Shown: positions 30,048-39,989 of the stretch, in pieces
How the letters are laid out: every line of letters starts with the position of its first letter
How positions within the stretch are numbered: the stretch's first letter is position 1
Assembly (NCBI GenBank): GCA_000027065.2
Contig: FN543093.2
Span: forward strand, 3,600,074 to 3,664,073
Source of the DNA: Cronobacter turicensis z3032
Lineage (GTDB): Bacteria; Pseudomonadota; Gammaproteobacteria; Enterobacterales; Enterobacteriaceae
Direction: 5' to 3'
Length of the DNA stretch: 64,000 bases
The notes under the pieces: model-generated
Databases searched by the model: none
What the model was told of the DNA's origin: nothing
The model's input: only the letters and a program-made list of their open reading frames with translations
Program-made: the position numbers and the translations under genes

Positions 30048-30755
30048 ATGTCTCGCAAAATTACACTGGCGGCGGCGCTGTGCGTCGCCTTTGCCGCGCC
30101 CGCCGCGCTGGCGTCCGGCATTCATAGTTTCAGCCAGGCCAAAGCGGCTGGCGTGAAAATCAACGCCGACGCGCCCGGCGATTTCTACTGCGGCTGCCCG
30201 ATTACCTGGCAGGGCAAAAAAGGCCTCCCCGATCTCAAAGCCTGCGGCTATCAGGTACGTAAAAACGAAAACCGCGCCTCGCGCATCGAATGGGAACATG
30301 TCGTGCCCGCGTGGCAGTTCGGCCACCAGCGCCAGTGCTGGCAGGATGGCGGGCGGAAAAACTGCGATAAAGACCCGGTCTATCGAGAAATGGAAACCGA
30401 CCTTCATAACCTGCAACCTGCCGTCGGCGAGGTGAACGGCGATCGCGGCAATTTCCTCTACAGCCAGTGGCGCGGCGGTGAGGGCCAGTACGGCCAGTGC
30501 GAAATGAAAGTCGACTTTAAAAATAAACAGGCCGAGCCGCCTGCCCGCGCCCGCGGCGCTATCGCGCGCACCTATTTCTATATGCGCGATAAATATCAGC
30601 TCAACCTGTCGCGCGCCCAGACGCAGCTTTTCGAGGCCTGGGACAAGCTCTACCCGGTGAGCGCGTGGGAATGTACCCGCGATGAACGCATCGCCAGGGT
30701 TCAGGGCAACCATAACCCTTACGTACAGCAGGCTTGCCAGGGGCAAAACCGCTAA
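30048..30755 (+). CDS. endA: DNA-specific endonuclease I (periplasmic)
   Basis: 235 residues from ATG 30048 with AAGGAGCTGGAAG before it, matching E. coli EndA in length. A signal peptide (1-22, ending ALA) is followed by the endonuclease I domain with the catalytic segment [14 protein letters not shown] and cysteine-rich CGCP and [13 protein letters not shown]. It cuts double-stranded DNA in the periplasm. The frame is open upstream through sprT in another phase, but the signal peptide fixes the start. Confidence 0.96.
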   Translation: MSRKITLAAALCVAFAAPAALASGIHSFSQAKAAGVKINADAPGDFYCGCPITWQGKKGLPDLKACGYQVRKNENRASRIEWEHVVPAWQFGHQRQCWQDGGRKNCDKDPVYREMETDLHNLQPAVGEVNGDRGNFLYSQWRGGEGQYGQCEMKVDFKNKQAEPPARARGAIARTYFYMRDKYQLNLSRAQTQLFEAWDKLYPVSAWECTRDERIARVQGNHNPYVQQACQGQNR

Positions 30756-30828
30756 CCTACACTACCGGGCAATTGTTAACGCAGGGCTTGCCGCGCGATG
30801 CCGCAAGCCCGTTTACCGGAAAATGCCC

Positions 30829-31560
30829 ATGCGAATTCCCCGCATCTATCACCCCGAGCCGTTAGTCGTCGGGTCTGAAATCGCTCTTGATGAAGACGCC
30901 GCGAATCACGTAGGCCGGGTGCTGCGCATGAGCGCAGGCCAGGCGCTGCAGCTGTTCGACGGCAGCAACCAGGTGTTTGCCGCTGAAATCACCCAGGCGA
31001 ATAAAAAAAGCGTTCTGGTCAATGTGGTGAGCGCCGAAGAGGCGAACCGTGAATCACCGCTCTTTTTACATCTCGGCCAGGTGATGTCGCGCGGCGAGAA
31101 GATGGAGTTCACCATCCAGAAGTCAATTGAACTTGGCGTCAGTGTGATCACCCCGCTCTTCTCCGAGCGCTGCGGCGTTAAGCTTGATGAAGAGCGCCTT
31201 AATAAAAAGCTGCAGCAGTGGCAGAAAATCGCGATCGCCGCCTGCGAGCAGTGCGGACGCAACGTGGTGCCGGAAATCCGCCCGGCGATGGATCTGGAAG
31301 CCTGGTGCGCCGAGCCGGATACCGGCCTGAAGCTCAATCTCCACCCGCGCGCCGCGCACAGCATTAACACGCTGCCGCAGCCCGTTGAGCGCGTGCGTCT
31401 GCTGATTGGCCCGGAAGGCGGCCTGTCGGCCGACGAAATTGCCATGACCGCACGTTATCAATTTACTGATATCCTGTTAGGACCACGCGTTTTGCGCACA
31501 GAGACCACTGCGCTCACCGCCATCACCGCACTGCAGGTGCGCTTTGGCGATCTGGGCTAA
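30829..31560 (+). CDS. rsmE: 16S rRNA m3U1498 methyltransferase
   Basis: Also named yggJ. 243 residues from ATG 30829 (another ATG two codons earlier is possible). SPOUT-class enzyme that methylates N3 of U1498 in 16S rRNA using SAM. An N-terminal PUA-like domain is followed by the knotted domain with [14 protein letters not shown] and [15 protein letters not shown], the trefoil-knot SAM site. gshB follows after 12 bp. Confidence 0.95.
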   Translation: MRIPRIYHPEPLVVGSEIALDEDAANHVGRVLRMSAGQALQLFDGSNQVFAAEITQANKKSVLVNVVSAEEANRESPLFLHLGQVMSRGEKMEFTIQKSIELGVSVITPLFSERCGVKLDEERLNKKLQQWQKIAIAACEQCGRNVVPEIRPAMDLEAWCAEPDTGLKLNLHPRAAHSINTLPQPVERVRLLIGPEGGLSADEIAMTARYQFTDILLGPRVLRTETTALTAITALQVRFGDLG

Positions 31561-31572
31561 AGGAGAAAAATA

Positions 31573-32520
31573 ATGATCAAGCTCGGCATCGTGATGGACC
31601 CCATCGCAAACATCAATATCAAAAAAGATTCCAGCTTCGCCATGCTGCTGGAAGCCCAGCGCCGCGGCTATGAACTCCACTATATGGAGATGGCGGATCT
31701 GTACCTCAATAACGGCGAAGGCCGCGCCCGCACGCGTCTGGTGAGCGTCGAGCAGAATTACGACAAATGGTATGAGTTCGGCACCGAGCAGGATATTGCG
31801 CTGGCCGATCTCGACGTCGTGCTGATGCGTAAAGATCCGCCGTTCGACACCGAATTCATCTACGCCACGTACATCCTTGAGCGCGCCGAAGAGAAAGGCA
31901 CGCTTATCGTCAACAAGCCCCAGAGCCTGCGCGACTGCAATGAGAAACTCTTCACCGCGTGGTTTGCCGATCTCACCCCGCATACGCTGGTGACGCGCAA
32001 CAAAGCGCAGCTGAAAGCCTTCTGGGAAAAACATGGCGATATCATCTTAAAACCGCTGGACGGCATGGGCGGCGCGTCGATTTTCCGCGTGAAAGAAGGC
32101 GACCCGAACCTTTCCGTTATTGCGGAAACCCTGACGGTGCTTGGTAGCCGCTACTGCATGGCGCAAAACTACCTGCCGGCGATTAAAGACGGCGACAAGC
32201 GCGTACTGGTCGTGGACGGCGAGCCGGTGCCTTACTGCCTTGCGCGCATTCCGCAGGGCGGCGAAACCCGCGGCAACCTGGCGGCCGGCGGTCGTGGCGA
32301 ACCGCGTCCGCTGACGGACAGCGACTGGGAAATCGCCCGTCGCGTCGGGCCGACGCTGAAAGCAAAAGGCCTGATTTTTGTGGGTCTCGATATCATCGGC
32401 GACAAGCTGACGGAAATTAACGTCACCAGCCCCACCTGCGTGCGCGAAATCGAAGCGCAGTACCCGGTTTCCATTACCGGCATGCTGATGGACGCCATCG
32501 AAAAACGCCTCGCTAAGTAA
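31573..32520 (+). CDS. gshB: Glutathione synthetase
   Basis: 315 residues. ATP-grasp ligase joining gamma-glutamylcysteine and glycine to make glutathione. The N-terminal [20 protein letters not shown] and the ATP-grasp segments [13 protein letters not shown] and [14 protein letters not shown] are diagnostic. It follows rsmE by 12 bp with AAGGAG as ribosome site, and yqgE lies about 110 bp downstream. Confidence 0.98.
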   Translation: MIKLGIVMDPIANINIKKDSSFAMLLEAQRRGYELHYMEMADLYLNNGEGRARTRLVSVEQNYDKWYEFGTEQDIALADLDVVLMRKDPPFDTEFIYATYILERAEEKGTLIVNKPQSLRDCNEKLFTAWFADLTPHTLVTRNKAQLKAFWEKHGDIILKPLDGMGGASIFRVKEGDPNLSVIAETLTVLGSRYCMAQNYLPAIKDGDKRVLVVDGEPVPYCLARIPQGGETRGNLAAGGRGEPRPLTDSDWEIARRVGPTLKAKGLIFVGLDIIGDKLTEINVTSPTCVREIEAQYPVSITGMLMDAIEKRLAK

Positions 32521-32629
32521 GCCTTTCGGGCGGGGTCGCTCCCGCCCCCCCGCCGGGGGTGACAGTTCGCCACTTTCCCCGCATACTGAATCTGCCGATT
32601 TTCCAACCAGGACTACAGAACTTTTGACG

Positions 32630-33193
32630 ATGAATTTACAGCATCATTTTCTCATTGCCATGCCGGCCCTTCAGGACCCGCTGTTCCGCCGTTCCGTGGT
32701 GTATATCTGCGAATACAACGATGAAGGCGCGATGGGCCTTATCATTAACAAACCTCTGGAAAATCTGCAGGTTGAAGGTGTTCTTCAGAAACTGAAAATC
32801 ACGCCGGAGCCGCGCGACCCGGCGATCCGTCTCGACAAGCCCGTGTTTCTCGGCGGCCCGCTGGCCGAAGACCGCGGTTTTATTCTCCATACGCCGCCGG
32901 ATGCGTTCTCCTCCAGCATCCGTATCTCCGATAACACGGTCATCACCACTTCGCGCGACGTGCTGGAAACGCTCGGCACCGCCGAACAGCCCGATGACGT
33001 GCTGGTGGCGCTCGGCTATTCTTCGTGGGAGAAAGGCCAGCTTGAAGAAGAGATCCTGGAAAACGCCTGGCTCACGGCGCCGGCGGATCTGAATATCCTG
33101 TTCCGCACGCCCATCGCCGACCGCTGGCGCGAGGCTGCGAAGCTTATCGGCATCGACATTCACACCATGCCAGGCGAAGCGGGGCACGCGTAA
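32630..33193 (+). CDS. yqgE: YqgE family protein (UPF0301)
   Basis: 187 residues from ATG 32630, as in E. coli; the frame opens two codons earlier at a TTG. DUF179/UPF0301 protein with conserved [13 protein letters not shown] and [15 protein letters not shown]. Function unknown. It overlaps yqgF by one base (TAATG), a pairing kept across many gammaproteobacteria, so translational coupling with the Holliday-junction-nuclease-like gene is likely. Confidence 0.93.
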   Translation: MNLQHHFLIAMPALQDPLFRRSVVYICEYNDEGAMGLIINKPLENLQVEGVLQKLKITPEPRDPAIRLDKPVFLGGPLAEDRGFILHTPPDAFSSSIRISDNTVITTSRDVLETLGTAEQPDDVLVALGYSSWEKGQLEEEILENAWLTAPADLNILFRTPIADRWREAAKLIGIDIHTMPGEAGHA

Positions 33194-33609
33194 TGAGCGG
33201 CACCCTGCTGGCCTTCGATTTTGGCACGAAAAGTATCGGCGTGGCGATTGGACAGCGTGTGACCGCCACCGCCCGCCCGCTGAATGCGATCAAAGCGCAA
33301 AACGGCAACCCGGACTGGACAATCATTGAGCGGCTGCTGAAAGAGTGGCAACCGGACGACGTCATCGTCGGCCTGCCGCTGAACATGGACGGCACCGAAC
33401 AACCGCTGACGTCGCGCGCGCGTACATTCGCCAACAGGCTGCATGGTCGCTTCGGTATAAAAGTCACGCTGCACGATGAACGCCTCAGCACTGTTGAAGC
33501 CCGCGCCGGGCTTTTTGAGCGCGGTGGTTTTCGCGCGCTGAACAAAGGTAGCGTGGACTCCGCCTCCGCGGTCGTCATTCTGGAAAGCTACTTCGAGCAA
33601 CACGGCTAA
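33193..33609 (+). CDS. yqgF: RuvX/YqgF, RNase H-fold nuclease for 16S rRNA maturation
   Basis: 138 residues, as in E. coli YqgF (RuvX). RNase H-like fold: [12 protein letters not shown] with catalytic Asp9, [13 protein letters not shown], and a C-terminal [11 protein letters not shown]sp. It is known as an essential factor in 16S rRNA 5' end processing and was earlier proposed as a Holliday junction resolvase. Start overlaps the yqgE stop. Confidence 0.96.
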   Translation: MSGTLLAFDFGTKSIGVAIGQRVTATARPLNAIKAQNGNPDWTIIERLLKEWQPDDVIVGLPLNMDGTEQPLTSRARTFANRLHGRFGIKVTLHDERLSTVEARAGLFERGGFRALNKGSVDSASAVVILESYFEQHG

Positions 33610-33769
33610 TACATGACTCGCAGCGTCGCCTGGCGCTGCGTTTATTTTTCTCTTACCCGCCTAAATTCCTTTATTTCCGCTTATGAATCTGCCCCGGATC
33701 ACACTTCTCAGGCGCCGCCTTTGCCCGCCCCGCTAAACGTTTCTATAAAAGAAACATAACCAGTGGGCA

Positions 33770-34462
33770 TCAGACCGGTTTCATCAGCCGCGCGGCCAGA
33801 TCGTTGAGCTGCTCAAGGCGAGAGTGGATTTCAGGATTGCTGATGTTCCACATACCGGCCAGCGCCACCGCGGCGTTGTGCATGCCAAGCGGTTTCGCCA
33901 TCGACACTTCGCCGTCGTCGTGGCGCCAGATAACCAGACCACGCTCGCGCTGTTGCGCCACGTGAGGCGCCAGCTGGGCCCACTGTTCAGGTGTAAAGCG
34001 CGCTTCCAGCGCCTCGTCGGTTTCCGCCGCCAGCAGCGACATGCCGATGACCGACTGCCAGGCGGGCAGCATACGGAAACCCGCCAGCGCCTGGCTCATC
34101 TGGCTGCCGGGCGTGGAGTGGTAAATGTAGATGATTTGATCTTCCCAGAGCACGCCCAGCGCCACTACCACGTCTTTTGGGGCGTGTCGCTCAAGCAGCG
34201 GCAGAGCATGGGAGAAGAGGGCGGAGCCGCGAATGGCCTGTGCCGCCAGAGCGTGAATACCAGGACCGGGCAGATAACGCCGCTGCTCATCCTGCATGGT
34301 GAGGCCGATAGAGGCCATTGTCATCAGCAGGCGGTTGACGCGTGTGGTGTTGATGCCCATCAGTCGGGCCAGTTCACGACAACCGATGGCCCGATCGCTG
34401 GAGACCAGGTACTGCAGGCAGCGGATCCCATCAATCAGGCTCTGGTTGGGTTGTGAAGACAT
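33770..34462 (-). CDS. IclR-family transcriptional regulator
   Basis: 230 residues from the ATG at 34462 (CGGGA upstream). An ATG six codons earlier (34480) is open but overlaps a perfect palindrome that is a likely operator, so I prefer the inner start. An N-terminal winged helix-turn-helix (IDGIRCLQYL to RRYLPGPGIHALA, about 10-75) is followed by an IclR-type ligand domain. Divergent from the FAD oxidoreductase at 34525, which it most likely controls. The effector is unknown. The pair lies between yqgF and yggR, which are neighbours in E. coli. Confidence 0.85.
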   Translation of the reverse strand: MSSQPNQSLIDGIRCLQYLVSSDRAIGCRELARLMGINTTRVNRLLMTMASIGLTMQDEQRRYLPGPGIHALAAQAIRGSALFSHALPLLERHAPKDVVVALGVLWEDQIIYIYHSTPGSQMSQALAGFRMLPAWQSVIGMSLLAAETDEALEARFTPEQWAQLAPHVAQQRERGLVIWRHDDGEVSMAKPLGMHNAAVALAGMWNISNPEIHSRLEQLNDLAARLMKPV

Positions 34463-34477
34463 AGCGAAGTCCCGTTG

Positions 34478-34492
34478 CATGACAATGTCATG
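34478..34492. promoter_or_regulatory. Palindromic operator candidate between IclR regulator and FAD oxidoreductase
   Basis: CATGACA-A-TGTCATG is a perfect 7-1-7 palindrome centred in the 62-bp divergent promoter gap. IclR proteins bind short palindromes of this size, so this is the probable autoregulatory and target site. Confidence 0.6.
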
Positions 34493-34524
34493 AGTGTAAT
34501 GCCAGTTAAGAAGGATACAAGTTT

Positions 34525-36783
34525 ATGAACGTCTTTCCCCGCAGCGCTGACCGGACCTTCCCTGAAGAACATCTCCACGCCGATCTGCTGGTGGCAGGCG
34601 GCGGTCTCGCTGGCTTGTGCGCCGCGCTGGCGGCCGCCCGCGACGGATTGCAGGTTATCCTGGTACAGGATAGGCCGGTGCTGGGCGGCAACGCCTCCAG
34701 CGAAGTGCGGCTGTGGGCCAACGGCGCGACATCGCATATGGGTAACAACAACCGCTGGGCGCGCGAAGGCGGCATTATGGGCGAAATACTGGAAGAAAAC
34801 CTCTGGCGTAACAAAGAGGGCAACCCGGTGATGTTCGATCTGGTGCTGCTGGATCTCGCCCGCTCGCAGCCAGGACTGACGCTGTTGCTCAACACCGCGA
34901 TCTTTGAGGTCGCCTGTAACGGCCAGCGGATTGCGCGCGTCCGCGGCTTTAACGCGATTAATGAAACCATCTACACCCTTAGCGCCACACAGTTTTGCGA
35001 CGCCACCGGCGACGGCGTACTGGGTTATCTTGCCGGCGCCGAGTTTCGCGTCGGCGCGGAAGAGGCGGACGAACTCGGCGAAAAAATGGCGCCCGGCGAC
35101 AGCTTCGGGCACAAGCTCGGGCACTCGATTTACTTCTACACCAAACAGACCCGCGAGCCGGTGCGCTTCGTCCCGCCGTCGTTTGCGCTGAAAGAGATAA
35201 CCGATATTCCGCGCTACCAGCGCCTTACTTCGACGCTTAACGGCTGCGATCTCTGGTGGCTCGAATGGGGCGGTCGCCTTGATACTGTCCACCAGAGCGA
35301 GGAGATCAAATGGGAGCTGTGGAAAATTGTCTGGGGCGTCTGGGACCATATTAAAAACTCCGGGCAGTTTCCGGATGCGGAAAACCTGACGATCGAGTGG
35401 GTCGGCACCATTCCTGGCAAACGCGAGAGCCGCCGGTTTATGGGCGATCACCTGCTCTGTCAGCAGGATATTATCGAGCAGCGCGACCATTACGACGCCG
35501 TAGCTTACGGGGGCTGGTCTATCGACCTGCACCCGGCAGATGGCGTCTACAGCACCCACGACGGCTGCCGTCAGTTTCACAGCAAAGGCACCTATACCAT
35601 CCCCTGGCGCAGCCTCTACAGCCGCTCGCTGGATAACCTGTTCCTGACCGGGCGGCTTATCTCGGCGTCGCACGTCGCCTTCGGCAGCGCCCGCGTGATG
35701 TGCACCTGCGGGCTGCTGGGTGAAGTGGTCGGCCGGGCGGCGGCGCTCTGCCATCAGCAGACGCTTACTCCACGCCAGCTGGCGGCGCGCGAACGCATCG
35801 CCGAGCTGCAACAGCATTTGCAGGCGACAGGCTGTTACATTCCCCGCCAGCGGCTGGACGATCCGGCGCGCGGCGCGCGGCTTCGCGTCAGCAGTGAATA
35901 CCAGCTTACCGAGCTCGCGCCGAACGGCGAATGGGAGCCGCTGTCGGCCCGCACTGCGCTGCTGTTGCCGCTGCGGGCCGGGCAGTCGCTGCTGACACTG
36001 CACTTCACGTTGCGGGCGCGCGCCCCACAGCGCCTGCGCGTTCAGCTTCTCACCAGCCACAAACCCGGCAACTATACGCCGGAGCGCTGGCTCGACGAGT
36101 GCGAGCTGGAGGTTCACGACGCCGCGCCGTACCGGGTGGCGCTGCGTCATACTGCCGAGCAGGACAGCTATGTATTTATTGTTTTCGATCGGTGCGAGGC
36201 CATCGAGATGGCGCTCAGCGCGCAGCCCCTGCCGGGCGTTATGATGGTCTTTAACAGCCTTAACGCGCGCGTCGCCAAACGCTCGCGCCAGGTCGCAGAA
36301 GGCGATTTCGGCGTGGACGAGTTCGACTTCTGGCTACCGCGACGTCGTCCGCATCAAATCATGCCTGCGCTGCGCCTCGACGCGCCGCTGCGCTGTTATC
36401 CGCCGGAAAACCTGCTTAACGGTCGTCTGCGGCCCGAACAACAAACCAACGCCTGGGTGCCCGCCGCGGACGACAGTCAGCCCACCGTTGAGTGGCACTG
36501 GACGCAGCCGCACGCGTTCGGGGCGTTGACGCTGATTTTCGATAACGATTTTGATAATGCGATGGAAACCGTCCAGATGGGGCACGACTGCGCCGTCACG
36601 CCCCACTGCGTCACGCATTACCGGCTCTGGGCCGATGAGACGCTGCTGGCGGAGGTGACGGAGAACCATCATGCCGTCTGCGAACACCGCCTCGACGCGC
36701 CACGTAAGGCGAGCGTAATACGTCTTGAGATCGTCAGCACCGCAGGCGCCCTGCCCGCGCTTTACGCGCTCCATGTACGTTAA
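34525..36783 (+). CDS. FAD-dependent oxidoreductase (FAD_oxidored family) with C-terminal beta domain
   Basis: 752 residues; ATG 34525 follows AAGGATACAAGTTT. The N-terminus has the dinucleotide-binding site LLVAGGGLAGLCAALAA (GGGLAG at 25-30), then GGNASSEVRLWANGA, as in FAD_oxidored proteins. CDATGDGVLGYLAGAEFR near 165-185 and FLTGRLISASHVAFGSARVM near 370-390 complete the FAD fold. From about residue 440 the protein changes to beta-rich segments, and the last 120 residues (LLNGRLRPEQQTNAW onward) resemble a discoidin-like carbohydrate-binding module. No signal peptide, so it is cytoplasmic. Substrate unknown; a sugar or plant-derived compound is my inference. No transporter is adjacent. 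It ends 4 bp into the convergent yggR. Confidence 0.82.
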   Translation: MNVFPRSADRTFPEEHLHADLLVAGGGLAGLCAALAAARDGLQVILVQDRPVLGGNASSEVRLWANGATSHMGNNNRWAREGGIMGEILEENLWRNKEGNPVMFDLVLLDLARSQPGLTLLLNTAIFEVACNGQRIARVRGFNAINETIYTLSATQFCDATGDGVLGYLAGAEFRVGAEEADELGEKMAPGDSFGHKLGHSIYFYTKQTREPVRFVPPSFALKEITDIPRYQRLTSTLNGCDLWWLEWGGRLDTVHQSEEIKWELWKIVWGVWDHIKNSGQFPDAENLTIEWVGTIPGKRESRRFMGDHLLCQQDIIEQRDHYDAVAYGGWSIDLHPADGVYSTHDGCRQFHSKGTYTIPWRSLYSRSLDNLFLTGRLISASHVAFGSARVMCTCGLLGEVVGRAAALCHQQTLTPRQLAARERIAELQQHLQATGCYIPRQRLDDPARGARLRVSSEYQLTELAPNGEWEPLSARTALLLPLRAGQSLLTLHFTLRARAPQRLRVQLLTSHKPGNYTPERWLDECELEVHDAAPYRVALRHTAEQDSYVFIVFDRCEAIEMALSAQPLPGVMMVFNSLNARVAKRSRQVAEGDFGVDEFDFWLPRRRPHQIMPALRLDAPLRCYPPENLLNGRLRPEQQTNAWVPAADDSQPTVEWHWTQPHAFGALTLIFDNDFDNAMETVQMGHDCAVTPHCVTHYRLWADETLLAEVTENHHAVCEHRLDAPRKASVIRLEIVSTAGALPALYALHVR

Positions 36784-37796
36784 CACCAGTGCCCGGCGCT
36801 GGCGTCTTTTTGCAGCGCCAGTTTGCCTTCGTTCAGACGCATCGCCACGCTTTGCGCGAAGGTTTGCATCCCCTGCTGCTGGCCGGTTTCCATCAGGCCC
36901 GGCAGCTGGTGCGTTTTCCCCTCGCGGATAAGATTCGCCACGGCGGGCGTATTGATGAGAAGTTCATGCAGCGCCGTTCTGCCGCCCTGAACGTCCGGCA
37001 CCAGCTTTTGCGCCAGCACCGCTTTCAGGCTGCCCGCCAACTGGCTGCGGACTTTATTCTGTTCATCAGCAGGAAAGACATCCACCAGCCGCTCGACGGC
37101 CTGCGCCGCGCCGCGCGTATGCAGCGTCGCCATCACCAGATGGCCGGTCTCCGCCGCCGTAAGCGCCAGCCGGATGGTTTCGCTGTCGCGCAGCTCCCCC
37201 AGCAAAATGACATCCGGATCTTCACGCAGCGCGCCGCGCAGGCCGTCGCTGAAGCTTTGGCAGTGCGTGCCGATTTCACGCTGCTGGATAAGACAGCGCG
37301 CCGGTTGATGACAAAACTCGACCGGATCTTCAAGCGTCAGAATATGGCCGTCGAGCGTCTCATTCAGGTAGCCGACCATCGCGGCGAGCGTCGTCGATTT
37401 GCCGCTGCCGGTCGCCCCTGTGACCAGCATCAGGCCATCCGGCATCGTCAATAGCTCTGGCACCGCTGCGGGCACGCCGAGCGCTTCAAGCCTGGGGCAG
37501 CCTCGCGGCAGCAGGCGCAATACCAGCGACACCCCCTGCATCTGGCGAAACGCATTGCCGCGCAGCCGCACGCCGCCTGCAAGACTAACTGCGAAATCGG
37601 TCTGCCCCCGTTCGGCAAGCTCGCGCTGATGGGCGTCGTCGAGCCAGCGCGCCAGCAGGTTCTCCGGCTTCGGGACGGCATCAGGCAGCGGCTCCAGCCG
37701 CCCCTGCCTGCGCCAGCGCGCCGGTAGCTCGCTACACAGGTGTAGATCCGAAACGTTATGCTTTACACTAAGCGCCACTAATTCATCCATTTCCAT
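36780..37796 (-). CDS. yggR: PilT-like twitching motility ATPase homologue YggR
   Basis: 338 residues (E. coli YggR 326). Type II/IV secretion ATPase fold: Walker A GATGSGKSTT near 130-139, Asp box ILTLEDPVEF, Walker B DPDVILLGELRDSETI and the His box HLVMATLHTRG. PilT homologues power pilus retraction, but no pilus genes lie in this window, so the job is unclear. Its stop codon overlaps the convergent FAD gene stop within TTAA. Divergent from yggS, with 14 bp between starts. Confidence 0.93.
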   Translation of the reverse strand: MEMDELVALSVKHNVSDLHLCSELPARWRRQGRLEPLPDAVPKPENLLARWLDDAHQRELAERGQTDFAVSLAGGVRLRGNAFRQMQGVSLVLRLLPRGCPRLEALGVPAAVPELLTMPDGLMLVTGATGSGKSTTLAAMVGYLNETLDGHILTLEDPVEFCHQPARCLIQQREIGTHCQSFSDGLRGALREDPDVILLGELRDSETIRLALTAAETGHLVMATLHTRGAAQAVERLVDVFPADEQNKVRSQLAGSLKAVLAQKLVPDVQGGRTALHELLINTPAVANLIREGKTHQLPGLMETGQQQGMQTFAQSVAMRLNEGKLALQKDASAGHWC

Positions 37797-37810
37797 ATAG
37801 CTTCCCTACC

Positions 37811-38524
37811 ATGAGTGAGACAGAACGCAACTTAACGCAGGTTCGGCAAAAGATCTCAGCGGCTGCACAACGCTGCGGCCGGGCTCCAGAAGAAGTTACG
37901 CTGCTTGCAGTGAGTAAAACAAAACCTGCGAGCGCGATAGCAGAAGCGATCGCCGCCGGGCAGCGTGAATTCGGTGAAAACTATGTGCAGGAGGGTGTGG
38001 AAAAGATCCTCCATTTCCGCGACGCGGGCGTGGAAGGGCTGACGTGGCACTTTATCGGTCCGTTGCAGTCCAACAAAAGCCGTCTGGTGGCGGAGCATTT
38101 CGACTGGTGCCATACGGTCGACAGGCTGCGCATCGCCACTCGCCTGAATGAACAGCGCCCCGACGAAATGACGCCGCTTAACGTGCTGATTCAGGTTAAT
38201 ATCAGCGACGAACAGAGCAAATCCGGCATCGCCTTAAGCGAGCTGGATACGCTTGCAGAGCAGATAGCGGCGCTGCCGCGTCTGCGGCTGCGCGGGCTGA
38301 TGGCCATTCCGGCGCCGGAAAAGGAGTATGCGCGCCAGTTTGCCGTCGCGCGTGAGATGGCGGCGGCCTTCACGGCGCTTAAAGCGCGCTACCCGACGGT
38401 AGACACGCTTTCGCTCGGCATGAGCGATGATATGGAAGCCGCCATCGCCGCTGGCAGCACGATGGTGCGCATTGGTACCGCGATTTTCGGCGCGCGCGAT
38501 TACGCCCGCGCCGCTCAACATTAA
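37811..38524 (+). CDS. yggS: PLP homeostasis protein YggS
   Basis: 237 residues. Fold-III PLP-binding protein (PROSC family) with the PLP lysine at residue 36 in LLAVSKTKPA; it has no known catalysis but balances PLP and amino acid pools. Conserved HFIGPLQSNK and SLGMSDDMEAAIAAGSTMVRIG, the phosphate-binding end, are present. First gene of yggS-yggT-yggU-rdgB-hemW on the plus strand. Confidence 0.95.
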   Translation: MSETERNLTQVRQKISAAAQRCGRAPEEVTLLAVSKTKPASAIAEAIAAGQREFGENYVQEGVEKILHFRDAGVEGLTWHFIGPLQSNKSRLVAEHFDWCHTVDRLRIATRLNEQRPDEMTPLNVLIQVNISDEQSKSGIALSELDTLAEQIAALPRLRLRGLMAIPAPEKEYARQFAVAREMAAAFTALKARYPTVDTLSLGMSDDMEAAIAAGSTMVRIGTAIFGARDYARAAQH

Positions 38525-38539
38525 CTTCTGAGGAATGCC

Positions 38540-39094
38540 ATGCTGACGTTGACTTTCCTGGTCAAAACCCTGATCGAACTGTATGTGATGGTGCTGCTGC
38601 TGCGCATCTGGATGCAGTGGTCGCGCTGCGATTTTTATAACCCGCTCGCCCAGACGGTAGTGAAATTTACCCAGCCGGTGATAGGCCCGCTGCGTCGTAT
38701 CATTCCGTCAATAGGGCCGATCGACACTTCGTCGCTGCTGGTGGCGTTTATTCTCTCGACGCTGAAATTCCCGCTGCTGCTGTTGATTCAGTCGGGCGGG
38801 CTGTCGCTTGATCCGTTTAACCTGGTGGTAGGCCTGCTGTCGCTGCTGAAATCCGCAGGTCTGCTGGTCTTCTGGGTGATTATTATCCGCTCGCTGATGA
38901 GCTGGGTAAGCCAGGGCCGCAGCCCGATTGAGTTTGTGCTGATTCAGCTCACCGAGCCGCTGATGGCGCCGATCCGCCGTATTCTTCCGGCCATGGGCGG
39001 CATCGATTTTTCCGCCATGGGCGTCATCATTCTGCTCTATCTGCTGAACTACCTCGGCATGGATCTCTTCCCGAGGCTGTGGTATTTGCTGTGA
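38540..39094 (+). CDS. yggT: YggT family inner membrane protein
   Basis: 184 residues, with two tandem YGGT domains (about 1-90 and 95-184), each with two hydrophobic helices and a conserved LxEPLxxPIRRIxPxxGGIDxS-type motif ([16 protein letters not shown] and [20 protein letters not shown]). E. coli YggT has been tied to osmotic or potassium stress, but its mechanism is unknown. The stop overlaps the GTG start of yggU by 4 bp. Confidence 0.93.
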   Translation: MLTLTFLVKTLIELYVMVLLLRIWMQWSRCDFYNPLAQTVVKFTQPVIGPLRRIIPSIGPIDTSSLLVAFILSTLKFPLLLLIQSGGLSLDPFNLVVGLLSLLKSAGLLVFWVIIIRSLMSWVSQGRSPIEFVLIQLTEPLMAPIRRILPAMGGIDFSAMGVIILLYLLNYLGMDLFPRLWYLL

Positions 39095-39381
39095 GTGCCG
39101 TAAGTAAAACCGTCGACGGGCTGGTGTTACGGCTGTATATCCAGCCGAAGGCCAGCCGCGACAGCATTATTGGTTTACATGGCGACGAGCTAAAAGTCGC
39201 CATCACCGCCCCGCCGGTTGACGGCCAGGCGAACGCCCACCTGGTGAAGTATCTCGCGAAACAGTTCCGCGTGGCCAAAAGCCAGGTGGTAATTGAAAAA
39301 GGCGAACTGGGCCGTCATAAGCAAGTCAAAATCATCGAACCCCAACAGATCCCAACGGAAGTTGCGGCTGTCACCGACTAA
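39091..39381 (+). CDS. yggU: YggU family protein (DUF167)
   Basis: 96 residues from a GTG at 39091, overlapping the yggT stop (GTGA). The ATG at 39079 would lie inside yggT and give an extra four residues. DUF167 protein with [26 protein letters not shown] and [12 protein letters not shown]. Function unknown. Translationally coupled to yggT. Confidence 0.92.
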   Translation: MSAVSKTVDGLVLRLYIQPKASRDSIIGLHGDELKVAITAPPVDGQANAHLVKYLAKQFRVAKSQVVIEKGELGRHKQVKIIEPQQIPTEVAAVTD

Positions 39382-39395
39382 TACAGGATTACGCT

Positions 39396-39989
39396 ATGCA
39401 GAAAGTTGTCCTCGCGACCGGCAACGCCGGTAAAGTGCGCGAACTCGCCTCATTGCTGCAGGAGTTTGGGCTGGATGTCGTGGCGCAGACCGAGCTTGGC
39501 GTCGAGTCCGCCGAAGAAACCGGCCTGACGTTTATCGAAAACGCGATCCTGAAAGCGCGTCACGCAGCCCAGGTCACCGGCTTTGCGGCAATCGCCGACG
39601 ATTCCGGCCTCTCTGTGGATGCGCTTGGCGGCGCGCCGGGGATCTACTCCGCGCGTTACGCGGGCAGTGATGCCAGCGATCAGGAGAACCTGGAAAAGCT
39701 GCTGGTGGCGTTACACGACGTGCCGGACGAGCAGCGCCAGGCGCAGTTCCACTGTGTGCTGGTCTATATGCGCCATGCCGACGATCCGACGCCGCTGGTT
39801 TTCCACGGCGTCTGGTCTGGCGTTATCACCCGCGCGCCGGCAGGCCAGGGCGGTTTTGGCTACGACCCGATTTTCTTTATCCCCACGCTTGGCAAAACCG
39901 CCGCCGAGCTGACGCGTGAAGAGAAAAGCGCGATTTCCCACCGCGGGCAGGCGCTGAAATTATTACTGGAAGCAATGCGTAATGGCTGA
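39396..39989 (+). CDS. rdgB: dITP/XTP pyrophosphatase
   Basis: 197 residues, as in E. coli RdgB. It hydrolyses inosine, xanthosine and related non-canonical nucleoside triphosphates to monophosphates, keeping them out of DNA. Ham1-family motifs: [11 protein letters not shown] (7-17), [20 protein letters not shown] and [20 protein letters not shown]. It overlaps hemW by 8 bp. Confidence 0.97.
   Translation: MQKVVLATGNAGKVRELASLLQEFGLDVVAQTELGVESAEETGLTFIENAILKARHAAQVTGFAAIADDSGLSVDALGGAPGIYSARYAGSDASDQENLEKLLVALHDVPDEQRQAQFHCVLVYMRHADDPTPLVFHGVWSGVITRAPAGQGGFGYDPIFFIPTLGKTAAELTREEKSAISHRGQALKLLLEAMRNG

Noticed and set aside
34435..36150. 571-residue minus-strand frame over the FAD oxidoreductase
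   Set aside because: Antisense shadow with unnatural composition; it also runs through the regulator's divergent promoter.
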